Assembly (NCBI GenBank): GCA_017428545.1
Contig: JAFRQR010000018.1
Coordinates: forward strand, 1 to 45,461
Length of the DNA stretch: 45,461 bases
Origin: Clostridiales bacterium
GTDB lineage: Bacteria > Bacillota > Clostridia > Saccharofermentanales > Saccharofermentanaceae
Direction of reading: 5' to 3'
The notes beneath the pieces were generated by a model. The model saw only the letters and a program-made list of their open reading frames with translations. It was not told where the DNA came from and ran no database searches. Both the position numbers and the translations under genes were made by a program. This document shows positions 9,491-16,793 of the stretch, in pieces. How positions within the stretch are numbered: the stretch's first letter is position 1; the number at the start of each line of letters is the position of its first letter.

Positions 9491-9519
9491 TTGAAATCCA
9501 TCCCCCGAAACGCTATAAT
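9491..9519 (+). promoter_or_regulatory. Promoter of tRNA-Arg
   Basis: TTGAAA (9491-9496), 17 bases, TATAAT (9514-9519): a near-consensus sigma-A promoter with the tRNA starting about 38 bases downstream. Confidence 0.75.
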
Positions 9520-9556
9520 TACTTCTGTTCATTTCCCGGTCTTCGGGAAACAAGAT

Positions 9557-9631
9557 GCTTCGATCGTTCAACGGATAGGACTGCAGTTTCCGGTACTGCC
9601 AATGCGGGTTCGATTCCTGCTCGGAGCGCCA
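9557..9631 (+). tRNA. tRNA-Arg (anticodon CCG)
   Basis: 75 nt folding as a cloverleaf. Acceptor GCTTCGA pairs with TCGGAGC (one G-U), followed by discriminator G and an encoded CCA (9629-9631). The D stem is GTTC/GGAC. The anticodon stem is GCAGT/ACTGC with loop TTCCGGT, giving anticodon CCG, which reads CGG. The variable loop has 4 bases, and the T arm is GCGGG-TTCGATT-CCTGC. It has its own promoter and terminator and is a single-gene unit. Confidence 0.95.
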
Positions 9632-9642
9632 AATGAGAAAAC

Positions 9643-9680
9643 GACCTGCCAGAAGCATCCGCCTCGGGCAGGTCTTTTTT
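9643..9680 (+). terminator. Rho-independent terminator of tRNA-Arg
   Basis: GACCTGCC pairs with GGCAGGTC (8 bp) and is followed directly by six T. It lies 11 bases after the tRNA CCA. Confidence 0.9.
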
Positions 9681-9684
9681 GTTA

Positions 9685-9879
9685 TGCGACTAATCTTCTC
9701 TAATCGAATTTTTAGTCGTATGCAAAAGCACCATTCATACGACTAATCTGCATCTATCATCTTTTTAGTCGTACACAGATATATTTACTTTACGACTAAT
9801 CGGACAAAAGTGCTTTTCTAGTCGTAATATTGTGATGTTCTCGTACGACTAATATCTTAACTATCAATGATTAGTCGTA
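9685..9879. repeat. Array of eight alternating inverted 10-mers with unique 16/17-nt spacers
   Basis: The core TACGACTAA occurs forward at 9685-9694 (variant TGCGACTAAT), 9738-9747, 9791-9800 and 9844-9853, and reversed at 9711-9720, 9764-9773, 9817-9826 and 9870-9879. Start-to-start distances are 26, 27, 26, 27, 26, 27, 26, an exact 53-bp period. The seven spacers are 16, 17, 16, 17, 16, 17 and 16 bases and share no sequence, except that two carry the octamer AAAAGCAC/GTGCTTTT (9724-9731 and 9810-9817). As RNA, each forward/reverse pair would form a stem of about 9-10 bp with a 16-nt loop, giving four tandem hairpins. The array begins 4 bases after the tRNA terminator and ends 19 bases before the stop codon of the nuclease-like gene. 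Function unknown. Confidence 0.93.
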
Positions 9880-9898
9880 TCTTCACCTAGGTTTCGTG

Positions 9899-10735
9899 TC
9901 ACAACATATTCTTCTTCTCTCTTACTTCCGCATCTCGCGCTGCGACATTGAATAACACTGTGGCTGTTTGTCGAAACAGTTCAGGATCGAACGGTTGATG
10001 GTCGGATTCAAATGTCAAAATAAGGTTTTTTCCGACAAAGATTCCGCTTTTGCCGTATTCATTGATCTTTTTCATCGCCGCCCTGCAATACTCTGTATCT
10101 TCAAGCAGTCCAAGGTGTTCGTGATAAACCACCTGATGGCGGAATTGATCCAGAATCGTAAAATCCGGATAGCGGAGAGCTCCGTTTTTCAGTCGAAGAG
10201 CACATTCGTATCGGTAAGGGATCCCTAATTCATAGTAGGTGTTGGCTATGAATACCTCAGTTTTCGATCGAACCAGTTCCCCTCTTTTTGTCGGATAAAT
10301 CAGACCATCTTCGAAGTAGGGATTCTTGTCAAAAGGAAGCGAAGACCACTTCTCCGCATAAGTTTTACTATCAAGCAACAATGGCGATACCAGGTTTTTC
10401 CTCATATCTTTCAGATCCAAATATGAGAAGTCGGCATTGTATTTATCGATAGCTCTGAAATAACTGTTTATCTGATTGATCTCGCTTTGCGCAAGCACCA
10501 TAAAATGCCTCGCATAATCTTTTTGAGCGAGATTTTTCACTGTTTCCTTTTCCTTCTCGGGAATAAACCGTCCGTTTGAGTATTTCTTGCTCACCTGATA
10601 ATAGCGTGGCGTACCTTTACTGTTATCGATCCGCAATCTTCCCTCCGGCGCTTCTAAAATCTGTTTTTGCGCCGTCTTCATCGCCGTTTCCAATTGACTT
10701 TTGCGGGAAAGCAACTCATATATAAGCTTGTCCAT
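9899..10735 (-). CDS. PD-(D/E)XK-like nuclease-fold protein next to the repeat array
   Basis: 278 aa from ATG 10735 with GGAGG at 10743-10747. The N-terminal half is helical and charged (KSQLETAMKTAQKQ; EGRLRIDNSKGTPRYYQVS, which resembles a basic nucleic-acid-binding strand). The C-terminal half has the order expected of a restriction-endonuclease-like core: E in VRSKTEVFIA, D in RYPDFTILD, and E-x-H in VYHEHLG in place of E-x-K, then a conserved-looking FVGKNLILTFES strand. I recall similar proteins as common hypotheticals in Clostridia, often in several copies; no function is established to my knowledge. The gene stands alone, bounded upstream by the terminator at 10840-10880 and downstream by the array, which would form its 3' UTR. 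It looks more AT-rich than its neighbours, which fits acquisition beside a tRNA gene. Confidence 0.8.
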   Translation of the reverse strand: MDKLIYELLSRKSQLETAMKTAQKQILEAPEGRLRIDNSKGTPRYYQVSKKYSNGRFIPEKEKETVKNLAQKDYARHFMVLAQSEINQINSYFRAIDKYNADFSYLDLKDMRKNLVSPLLLDSKTYAEKWSSLPFDKNPYFEDGLIYPTKRGELVRSKTEVFIANTYYELGIPYRYECALRLKNGALRYPDFTILDQFRHQVVYHEHLGLLEDTEYCRAAMKKINEYGKSGIFVGKNLILTFESDHQPFDPELFRQTATVLFNVAARDAEVREKKNML

Positions 10736-10839
10736 ACGAACACCTCCATTTCTGCAAATTGTGCATCTTTCATTGAACAAGCTATCAATTGTTGAAGCAA
10801 TATTTTATATGAGTAGAAATGTATCTTTTTCGGAAACAA

Positions 10840-10880
10840 AAAAGACTGCCCTGTGGATTTTCCACAAGGCAGTCTTTTGC
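10840..10880 (-). terminator. Terminator of the YhgE-like/MMPL operon
   Basis: AAGACTGCC pairs with GGCAGTCTT, extended through CTGTGG/CCACAAGG-type pairing, followed on the minus strand by a run of six T. It lies 28 bases after the stop at 10909. Confidence 0.85.
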
Positions 10881-10908
10881 TTCAATATCGGGAAATCAGC
10901 TTGCGCTG

Positions 10909-13296
10909 TTATCCCTCGATCTCTTCGGTCTTGTAGATAAACTTTACGGTGCCGTCCATGCCGTCGGCGATACCGGAGTAGTTCTTGTACTCCTTCGCAA
11001 CTTCCGTAAGAACGCGGATGCGGGAAAGAAGTCCTGCAAGGTCGCCGTCGACCAGTTCTACAAGTTTCTGGATACCCTTTTCGTTAAATTCCTTCAAGCC
11101 GTCCGAAAGCTGCATCGAACCGTCGCGAAGCGAAGTGACACCATCTGTCAGTGCCGGAAGTCCGTCCTTCATCGTCAGGATACCGTCGCACAGCTGGGAC
11201 ATACCGGAAGAAAGCTGGGAAGTACCTTTCTTCAGATCCTTCGTTCCGTTCTTAAGATCGCCGACACCGGTCATTACTTTATGGACGCCGTCGGTATAGT
11301 CCAGAAGGCCGAGATAAAAAGCATTGTATCCGTCGAGGCTTGCCTTCAGTTCGATCACTTTCTGCGCGCCGGCAGAAGCTGCTTTCAGCTTTGCCTGCAC
11401 CTCATCGCCCGCCATGGTCTCGGAGATCGCCTTTTCGACCTGGGCATCCGTGTTCTGGTCGATCAGTGCTTTTATATCGGAAGAAGCCATGGTCTCATCG
11501 ACCTTCTGCTTGATGACTGTCTGCACATCAGAAGATGCCATCTGCTGATCGACCGCTGCATTGATCTGTCCCATTACCTGAGACGAACCCATCTGTGTGT
11601 CCGTGTTCTGGCTGATCGTTTCTTTCACGGTGTCAGAAGCCATCTGCTGATCGATCGCACTGCTGATCTGCTGCTGCGTAGCCGCGTCGATCTGACCTGC
11701 AGCAACTGCGCTGTCGTACTGGTCTTTTGTCATGCCCGTTGCCTGCTGGATCACCTGGGCCGCCACGTTTTCACGAACGGAAGCGGTAACCGCATCGCTG
11801 ACCTGTACACGAACGGCAGCAGTGACCTTTTCGGAAACGCTTGCTTTTACCGCGGAAGTTACCTCACTTTCGACTTCGGTTTTCACTGCGGCAGTTACCT
11901 GATCACGGATGTAATCGCGCTTACCTTCGACAGCGGATGTGACCGAATCGAGTGCCTGCTGATATACGGCCGAATCGTCGAGCGACTTGATCACTCCGTT
12001 AAGAACGTCTGCGTAGTTATCGACCGTCATCTTCGAAACGGAAAGACCCGACGCCTCGAGCTGCTCCTGTGCCGTGGCAAGGAGAGATTCGAATACTTTC
12101 TTTGCCCCGTCGTTCAGCTCAGACGAATGCGAATCCAGCTGGCTCATGCCGTCATAAAGATCCGAGGTGCCTTTTTCCAGTCTGCCGACACCGTCATCGA
12201 CTGCAGCTGCGCCATCCTTCAGTTTCACGGCACCTTCGGCCAGCTGATCGACACCATCCACCAGTTCCTGCGACTTCGTAAGAAGCGTTTCCAGTCCGTC
12301 ATACAGTTTCGAAGAACCATCGACGAGCTGATCCATCGCATCGGTCAGTTCCTGCATCGATTCATTCAGGTCGATGTCGGAATTCAGCTTGATATTCTCG
12401 GAATCCAGCTGGCTTAAGATCTCCGTGGAAGCGATCGTCACGGTCATGCCGAGGCTGAAGTTTTCGCAGTCGGCAGAGATCTCCACATAGTCCGGAATCG
12501 TCAGTTTGTCCTCGCTGATGCCGAGGTCTTCGGAAAGGCCCGGGAAGGCGAATCCGACTACGACCGTGCGGCTGCCGTCATTGACGATCTTACCGTTGGA
12601 AACGCTGATGTTCTTAAAGGTACTGTTTTCAAGAAGCAGGCCCGTCAGCATGGTAAACGGCACGTAGATCTTTTCCTCTTTGCCGTCGATCTCTTTCATG
12701 ACGTAAGAGTTGTTGGTGTACTCATAGCGGATCGTAACTCGCCCGCTCTTGCCGAGCAGTTCCGAAGGCGTGATCGGGTTTCCGTCCAGGAAATACGACA
12801 CCTTCATGTCGACCGGAAGTTCCTTGCTGATGTTGCCCTGATAGTAGATATCGTCGTTTGTGGTGTCCCACACGCGGGTGTTGTCCCCGCCCATCGAAAA
12901 GCTCTCGCCTTCTTTGAGGATCGTGATGTCATCAAGTTCACTGACATCCTCGATGCCCGTTTTTCCTGCCGAATTTCTGATCCAGTCACTGACGATGATC
13001 TTTTGGACCGAACCGTCATTTCCGGCAATGACATATACCGTTTCCTCTTTAAAAGCGGCATCCGTCGAAGGCATGACGCTCGTTGTATTCATGTAAGAAA
13101 GGAGCTCGCCGGAAGGATCGTATCCCGAGGTCTCTCCAAGAGAAACTTCGCTTACATTCTGCGGCTGCACGGAAGGTGCTTTTGCAGTATGGGAAGAGAA
13201 CGCGGCATATCCCGCAGCACCTGCTCCCGCGCTCAGAAGGCCCACGCCCAGGACCAGCGCCAGTGTCTTATTTACCATAGAGTTCATCGTATTCAT
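10909..13296 (-). CDS. YhgE/Pip-like exported protein with DG repeats, MMPL partner
   Basis: 795 aa. A signal anchor (about residues 8-32) is followed by an extracytoplasmic beta-rich region. Then come two blocks of roughly seven-residue repeats ending in D-G (LYDGLETL, LVDGVDQL, LKDGAAAV; later LKNGTKDL, LCDGILTM, LRDGSMQL), typical of YhgE/Pip-family proteins. Between them lies a long Ala/Ser/Gln-rich coiled region (about 430-640) with repeated Q-Q-M-A-S-type units. No C-terminal membrane span is seen, unlike full YhgE. Its ATG overlaps the TGA of the MMPL gene (ATGA), so translation is coupled. It probably forms an elongated extracellular partner of the transporter; this is inference from context. 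Confidence 0.82.
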   Translation of the reverse strand: MNTMNSMVNKTLALVLGVGLLSAGAGAAGYAAFSSHTAKAPSVQPQNVSEVSLGETSGYDPSGELLSYMNTTSVMPSTDAAFKEETVYVIAGNDGSVQKIIVSDWIRNSAGKTGIEDVSELDDITILKEGESFSMGGDNTRVWDTTNDDIYYQGNISKELPVDMKVSYFLDGNPITPSELLGKSGRVTIRYEYTNNSYVMKEIDGKEEKIYVPFTMLTGLLLENSTFKNISVSNGKIVNDGSRTVVVGFAFPGLSEDLGISEDKLTIPDYVEISADCENFSLGMTVTIASTEILSQLDSENIKLNSDIDLNESMQELTDAMDQLVDGSSKLYDGLETLLTKSQELVDGVDQLAEGAVKLKDGAAAVDDGVGRLEKGTSDLYDGMSQLDSHSSELNDGAKKVFESLLATAQEQLEASGLSVSKMTVDNYADVLNGVIKSLDDSAVYQQALDSVTSAVEGKRDYIRDQVTAAVKTEVESEVTSAVKASVSEKVTAAVRVQVSDAVTASVRENVAAQVIQQATGMTKDQYDSAVAAGQIDAATQQQISSAIDQQMASDTVKETISQNTDTQMGSSQVMGQINAAVDQQMASSDVQTVIKQKVDETMASSDIKALIDQNTDAQVEKAISETMAGDEVQAKLKAASAGAQKVIELKASLDGYNAFYLGLLDYTDGVHKVMTGVGDLKNGTKDLKKGTSQLSSGMSQLCDGILTMKDGLPALTDGVTSLRDGSMQLSDGLKEFNEKGIQKLVELVDGDLAGLLSRIRVLTEVAKEYKNYSGIADGMDGTVKFIYKTEEIEG

Positions 13297-15401
13297 ACAT
13301 ACAGCTCCTTTCTTGTTTCAGAAGAAGAATCATTATCACAGTTTTTCATGCCGGCTGTCGTTTTGCGGATCACTTTGTCAAAGCACATCAGCATCGCCGG
13401 GAGAACGAAGATGACCAGGATCATGCTGACCACGGCGCCTCTTGCAAGGAGGATGCACATGGAACTGATCATGTCGACATCCGAGTAGACCGCCACGCCG
13501 ATGGTCGCTGCGAAAAGTCCGGTGCCGGAGACGAGGATGGACGGGATCGATGTGCGAAGCGCTGTCCATACCGCTTCTTTTCTGGCAAGGCCTCGCATGC
13601 GCTCTTCTTTATATCTCGTCGTCATCAATATCGCGTAGTCGACGGTCGCGCCGAGCTGGATCGTACTGATGAAGATCGGTCCGACGAACGGCATGCTGGC
13701 TCCCGTCAGGTGCGGGATACCGAGGTTAATGAAGATCGCAAGTTCAATGACCGAGATCAGGATGAACGGCAGCGACAGGCTTCTTGTAACGATCGCTATG
13801 ATCAGGAATACCAGCAGCACCGACACGATCGTAACGATACGGAAGTCTCTGTCGGTCGTTTCGATCAGGTCTTTCGTGCAGGGTCCTTCACCGATGAGAA
13901 GTCCCTTCGGATCATACTTTTTCAGGATCGTATTCAGCGAGTCGATCTGTGCATTGACTTCATCCGTGGCGATACCGTACTGCGAGTTGACGAGCATCAG
14001 CTCCCACTTTTCGCCCTTGAGGGCGCCTTTGATCTCTTTCGGGAGGATCTCCTGCGGGACATCCGCGCCGATCAGGGATTCGAGTGACAGCACATAGTTG
14101 ACACCATCGACCTTCTCCATCTCGGCGACCATCTGCCTCGTCACATTCGGATCGAGGGTGGAATCGGAAAGGATCATGTGCTGTGTCGCCATGGAAAAAT
14201 CATTCTGCAGTTTCTTATTTGCCACAACGTTCGGCATATCCTGCGGGATCGATTCGGAGATGTCGTAGTAGACTTCGTTTCCGGCTTTCTTATAACAGTA
14301 GAAGGACGGAACGACAAGGATCGCGAAAATCAGAAGGAACACCGGAAAGATCTTGACGATGCCCTTGGAGATCTTGCCGCCGCTCGGGATGAGCGATCTG
14401 TGACGGCTCTTTTGAAGCGGCTTATCCAGTACCAGGATCAGGGACGGCAGCACCGTTACGCATCCGATCACGCCGAGGATAACGCCCTTCGCCATGACGA
14501 GTCCGAGGTCGCGGCCCATGGTAAAACTCATGAAGCAAAGTGCGATAAAACCGGCGACCGTGGTTACGGAACTTCCGATAACACTGCTCAGGGTCTCGCG
14601 GATCGCCACCGTCATCGCGTCCTTATTATCCGGGTAGTTTTCGCGCTGCTCATTGTAGCTGTGCCACAGGAAGATGGAATAGTCCATGGTGACCGCCAGC
14701 TGAAGGACGGCGGAAAGTGCTTTTGTAATATAGGAGATCTCGCCGAAGAAATAGTTCGAGCCGAGATTCAGAAGGATCATCATGCCGATCGAAAGCAGGA
14801 ATACGATCGGCGCCAGAAAACTGTCCAGAAGAAGCATCATCGCGAAAAGCGCCAGTACGACCGCGATTGCTACATAGATCGGTTCTTCTCTCTCGCATAG
14901 GTCCTTAAGGTCCGTGACCAGTGCGCTCATGCCGGAGACGAAGCACTCCTTATCGGCGATCTTCCTGATCTCAGCGATCGCCTGCATCGTCTCATCGGCG
15001 GATGTCGATGTGTCGAAGAATACCGCCATGATGGTCGAGTGGTCAGTGTTAAATGCATCGTACAGTTTTTTCGGAAGCATTTCCATCGGGACTGAAAGAT
15101 CGAAGATGGAGTCGTACCAGATGACCGACTCAACGTGATCGACCTGCTCGATCTTCGCCTTCAGGGCAGATACCTCCGGCGGTGTCATGTTTTCAACGAC
15201 TACGAAGGAAAAAGCACCTTTCCCGAATTCATCGAGGAGCTCTTTCTGTCCGATGACCGTCTCCATGTTCTGCGGCAGGTAATCGAGCATATCGTAGTTG
15301 ACTCGTGTGTTGATGTAGCCGAAGACTGCCGGGATCAAAAGAAGGATCGTAATGATCAGGATCGGCACTCTGCATTTGACTACTGTTTTAGAAAACCTCA
15401 T
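13293..15401 (-). CDS. MMPL/RND-family transporter
   Basis: 702 aa from ATG 15401; the longer upstream reading frame overlaps the DUF308 gene and is not used. It has two repeats of one transmembrane helix, an extracytoplasmic loop and a helix bundle, about 12 helices in all. Each bundle carries the MMPL-type acidic motif: MDYSIFLWHSYNEQR in the first half and VDYAILMTTRYKEER in the second, expected to relay protons. MMPL proteins export lipids or hydrophobic compounds; the cargo here is unknown. The start overlaps the DUF308 stop (ATGA) and the stop overlaps the YhgE-like start (ATGA). Confidence 0.9.
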   Translation of the reverse strand: MRFSKTVVKCRVPILIITILLLIPAVFGYINTRVNYDMLDYLPQNMETVIGQKELLDEFGKGAFSFVVVENMTPPEVSALKAKIEQVDHVESVIWYDSIFDLSVPMEMLPKKLYDAFNTDHSTIMAVFFDTSTSADETMQAIAEIRKIADKECFVSGMSALVTDLKDLCEREEPIYVAIAVVLALFAMMLLLDSFLAPIVFLLSIGMMILLNLGSNYFFGEISYITKALSAVLQLAVTMDYSIFLWHSYNEQRENYPDNKDAMTVAIRETLSSVIGSSVTTVAGFIALCFMSFTMGRDLGLVMAKGVILGVIGCVTVLPSLILVLDKPLQKSRHRSLIPSGGKISKGIVKIFPVFLLIFAILVVPSFYCYKKAGNEVYYDISESIPQDMPNVVANKKLQNDFSMATQHMILSDSTLDPNVTRQMVAEMEKVDGVNYVLSLESLIGADVPQEILPKEIKGALKGEKWELMLVNSQYGIATDEVNAQIDSLNTILKKYDPKGLLIGEGPCTKDLIETTDRDFRIVTIVSVLLVFLIIAIVTRSLSLPFILISVIELAIFINLGIPHLTGASMPFVGPIFISTIQLGATVDYAILMTTRYKEERMRGLARKEAVWTALRTSIPSILVSGTGLFAATIGVAVYSDVDMISSMCILLARGAVVSMILVIFVLPAMLMCFDKVIRKTTAGMKNCDNDSSSETRKELYV

Positions 15402-16012
15402 TTCCTTTCTCCCTTCCAAGGAATTCCTTCGTGCTCCGGATCGATATGATCGGGGTACTGGTTTTTGATGATCTTTACCGTACAGACGGCGACCGCAAGA
15501 TTCAGTATTCCTTCCAGGACCAGCGCAATACCGAGAAGCGTAGTCAGAGCTTCGGCGGAAGAGCCCGGACGGAACATCAGAAGCAGTCCGAAGATACCTG
15601 TCACGATGGCCGTTCCGAAAATGAACCACCAGTCATGGATACCGAATTCTTTCGCATCTTTTGCGATACGGAGTTTGAAAAACGCATCCGCCATGATGAG
15701 TACGCCCATGGCCACCAAAAGCAAAGAAACGGCAGCGATCGGGTGCACCAGCACCGCGATACCTAAGACCGTGAGTACAGATCCGAACTCCAGGTCATAC
15801 TGGAAAGCCAGACGGAAAAGATCCTTCGAGAAATACCCGATGATCTTGACGATGCCGAAAACGATCAGCGCGATACCGAGAAGCGTGCCTAAAAGCTTCG
15901 TACCGATATCCGCATGAAGAATAAAACCGATGCCTAAAAGACAGAAGATCAGGGACATGACCACATATCCGGTCTTAGCGATGCGCATCGGCGCGATCCG
16001 TCTCATCTTCAT
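15398..16012 (-). CDS. DUF308/HdeD-like membrane protein
   Basis: 204 aa with about six transmembrane helices arranged as repeated pairs rich in G-I-x-L-V, as in the HdeD/DUF308 family. The start follows GGAGG nine bases upstream. It is the first gene of the operon with the MMPL transporter. The molecular role is not established; membrane association with the transporter is inferred from coupling. Confidence 0.82.
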   Translation of the reverse strand: MKMRRIAPMRIAKTGYVVMSLIFCLLGIGFILHADIGTKLLGTLLGIALIVFGIVKIIGYFSKDLFRLAFQYDLEFGSVLTVLGIAVLVHPIAAVSLLLVAMGVLIMADAFFKLRIAKDAKEFGIHDWWFIFGTAIVTGIFGLLLMFRPGSSAEALTTLLGIALVLEGILNLAVAVCTVKIIKNQYPDHIDPEHEGIPWKGERK

Positions 16013-16055
16013 CTTGTGTCACCTCCATTTATCATCTGGAACACAGGATAAAACA

Positions 16056-16079
16056 TGTCCGTTCCCGGCAAAACGGACA
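16056..16079. promoter_or_regulatory. Candidate TetR operator
   Basis: Perfect 8-bp inverted repeat TGTCCGTT / AACGGACA with an 8-base centre, 44 bases upstream of the DUF308 start and 68 bases beyond the TetR gene's stop. Its position in the promoter region of the transporter operon, next to a TetR-family gene, suggests repressor binding. A TTGCCG within it could be the -35 box of a weak promoter. Confidence 0.6.
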
Positions 16080-16080
16080 G

Positions 16081-16115
16081 AAAAAAGCCTCGTGTCTGAA
16101 ATTCAGACACGAGGC
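16081..16115 (-). terminator. Terminator of the TetR gene
   Basis: A perfect 14-bp stem (GCCTCGTGTCTGAA with its complement, 1-base centre) followed on the minus strand by six T. It separates the TetR transcript from the transporter operon. Confidence 0.88.
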
Positions 16116-16146
16116 ATCATTTGTCTAAAAAATCAAAAAAGTGCTT

Positions 16147-16707
16147 TTACGAATCCTGCGCTGCCCTCATGATCATCTCCTCCGCCATACCCTTATAAAG
16201 CTGGCAGAAGCGGGTGATGTGTTCTTCGACGTTGGTCTCCATCTTCTGATTGAGCCACTCGATCGCAAGTCCGAAACATTCGCATCGGTAAAAGCGAAGG
16301 ATGATCTCCGCATCGGAAGGCGTGATCTTCACGTCGTGGAAAAGTGTTTTTGCATAGGTCGTCACGATATAGTCACAGACCTTCCAAAGATACATCTCAA
16401 ACACATCTCGGCTAACGGAATTATAGATATGCAGAATCGCCCTTTTCTTCTGCTCGCAGAAAGAGACCGCCGCACGAAGTGCGGTCTCGATCGAATCGAT
16501 CGTATCGTATTTGGCAATGATACTGTCGGCATCGTCCTTGATCATTTCCTCGACCAGAGACGGAAGATCCTGGTAGTAGTAATAGAAAGAATTTCTGTTG
16601 ATCCCGCACTTTTCGACGATCATCTTGACCGTGATCGAAGACATCGGTAATTCCTCGAGAAGCTCCACAAAGGTCTTCTTGATGGCATCTTTCATGAAAC
16701 TCGGCAT
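16147..16707 (-). CDS. TetR/AcrR-family regulator
   Basis: 186 aa from ATG 16707, preceded by GGAG. The N-terminal helix-turn-helix is clear (SSITVKMIVEKCGINRNSFYYYYQDLPSLVEEM). The C-terminal helical region differs from known ligand-binding families enough that no inducer can be named. It lies immediately upstream of, but separately terminated from, the DUF308-MMPL-YhgE operon, and probably represses it through the palindrome at 16056-16079. The octamer GTGCTTTT sits just past its stop codon. Confidence 0.88.
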   Translation of the reverse strand: MPSFMKDAIKKTFVELLEELPMSSITVKMIVEKCGINRNSFYYYYQDLPSLVEEMIKDDADSIIAKYDTIDSIETALRAAVSFCEQKKRAILHIYNSVSRDVFEMYLWKVCDYIVTTYAKTLFHDVKITPSDAEIILRFYRCECFGLAIEWLNQKMETNVEEHITRFCQLYKGMAEEMIMRAAQDS

Positions 16708-16793
16708 AGCATCTTTGCTCCTTCCCACTCCTATTATACTCCAACCTTTGCGGTATGGTATAACGGGCGGGAAAAGGAGCAATTCCGCAAGTC

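Noticed and set aside
9685..9879. The 9685-9879 array as a CRISPR
   Set aside because: Repeats are only 10 nt and strictly alternate in orientation; spacers are 16-17 nt; no cas genes are in the window.
9685..9879. The array as a transposon end or decayed IS
   Set aside because: No transposase or terminal inverted repeat is visible nearby, and the constant 26/27 spacing would not be expected of a relic.
9557..9898. Genomic island inserted at tRNA-Arg
   Set aside because: The tRNA is intact, but I found no integrase and no duplicate of its 3' end within the window.
10819..12417. A 532-codon plus-strand reading frame
   Set aside because: It is antisense to the YhgE-like gene, has no credible domain, and mirrors the codon pattern of the minus-strand gene.
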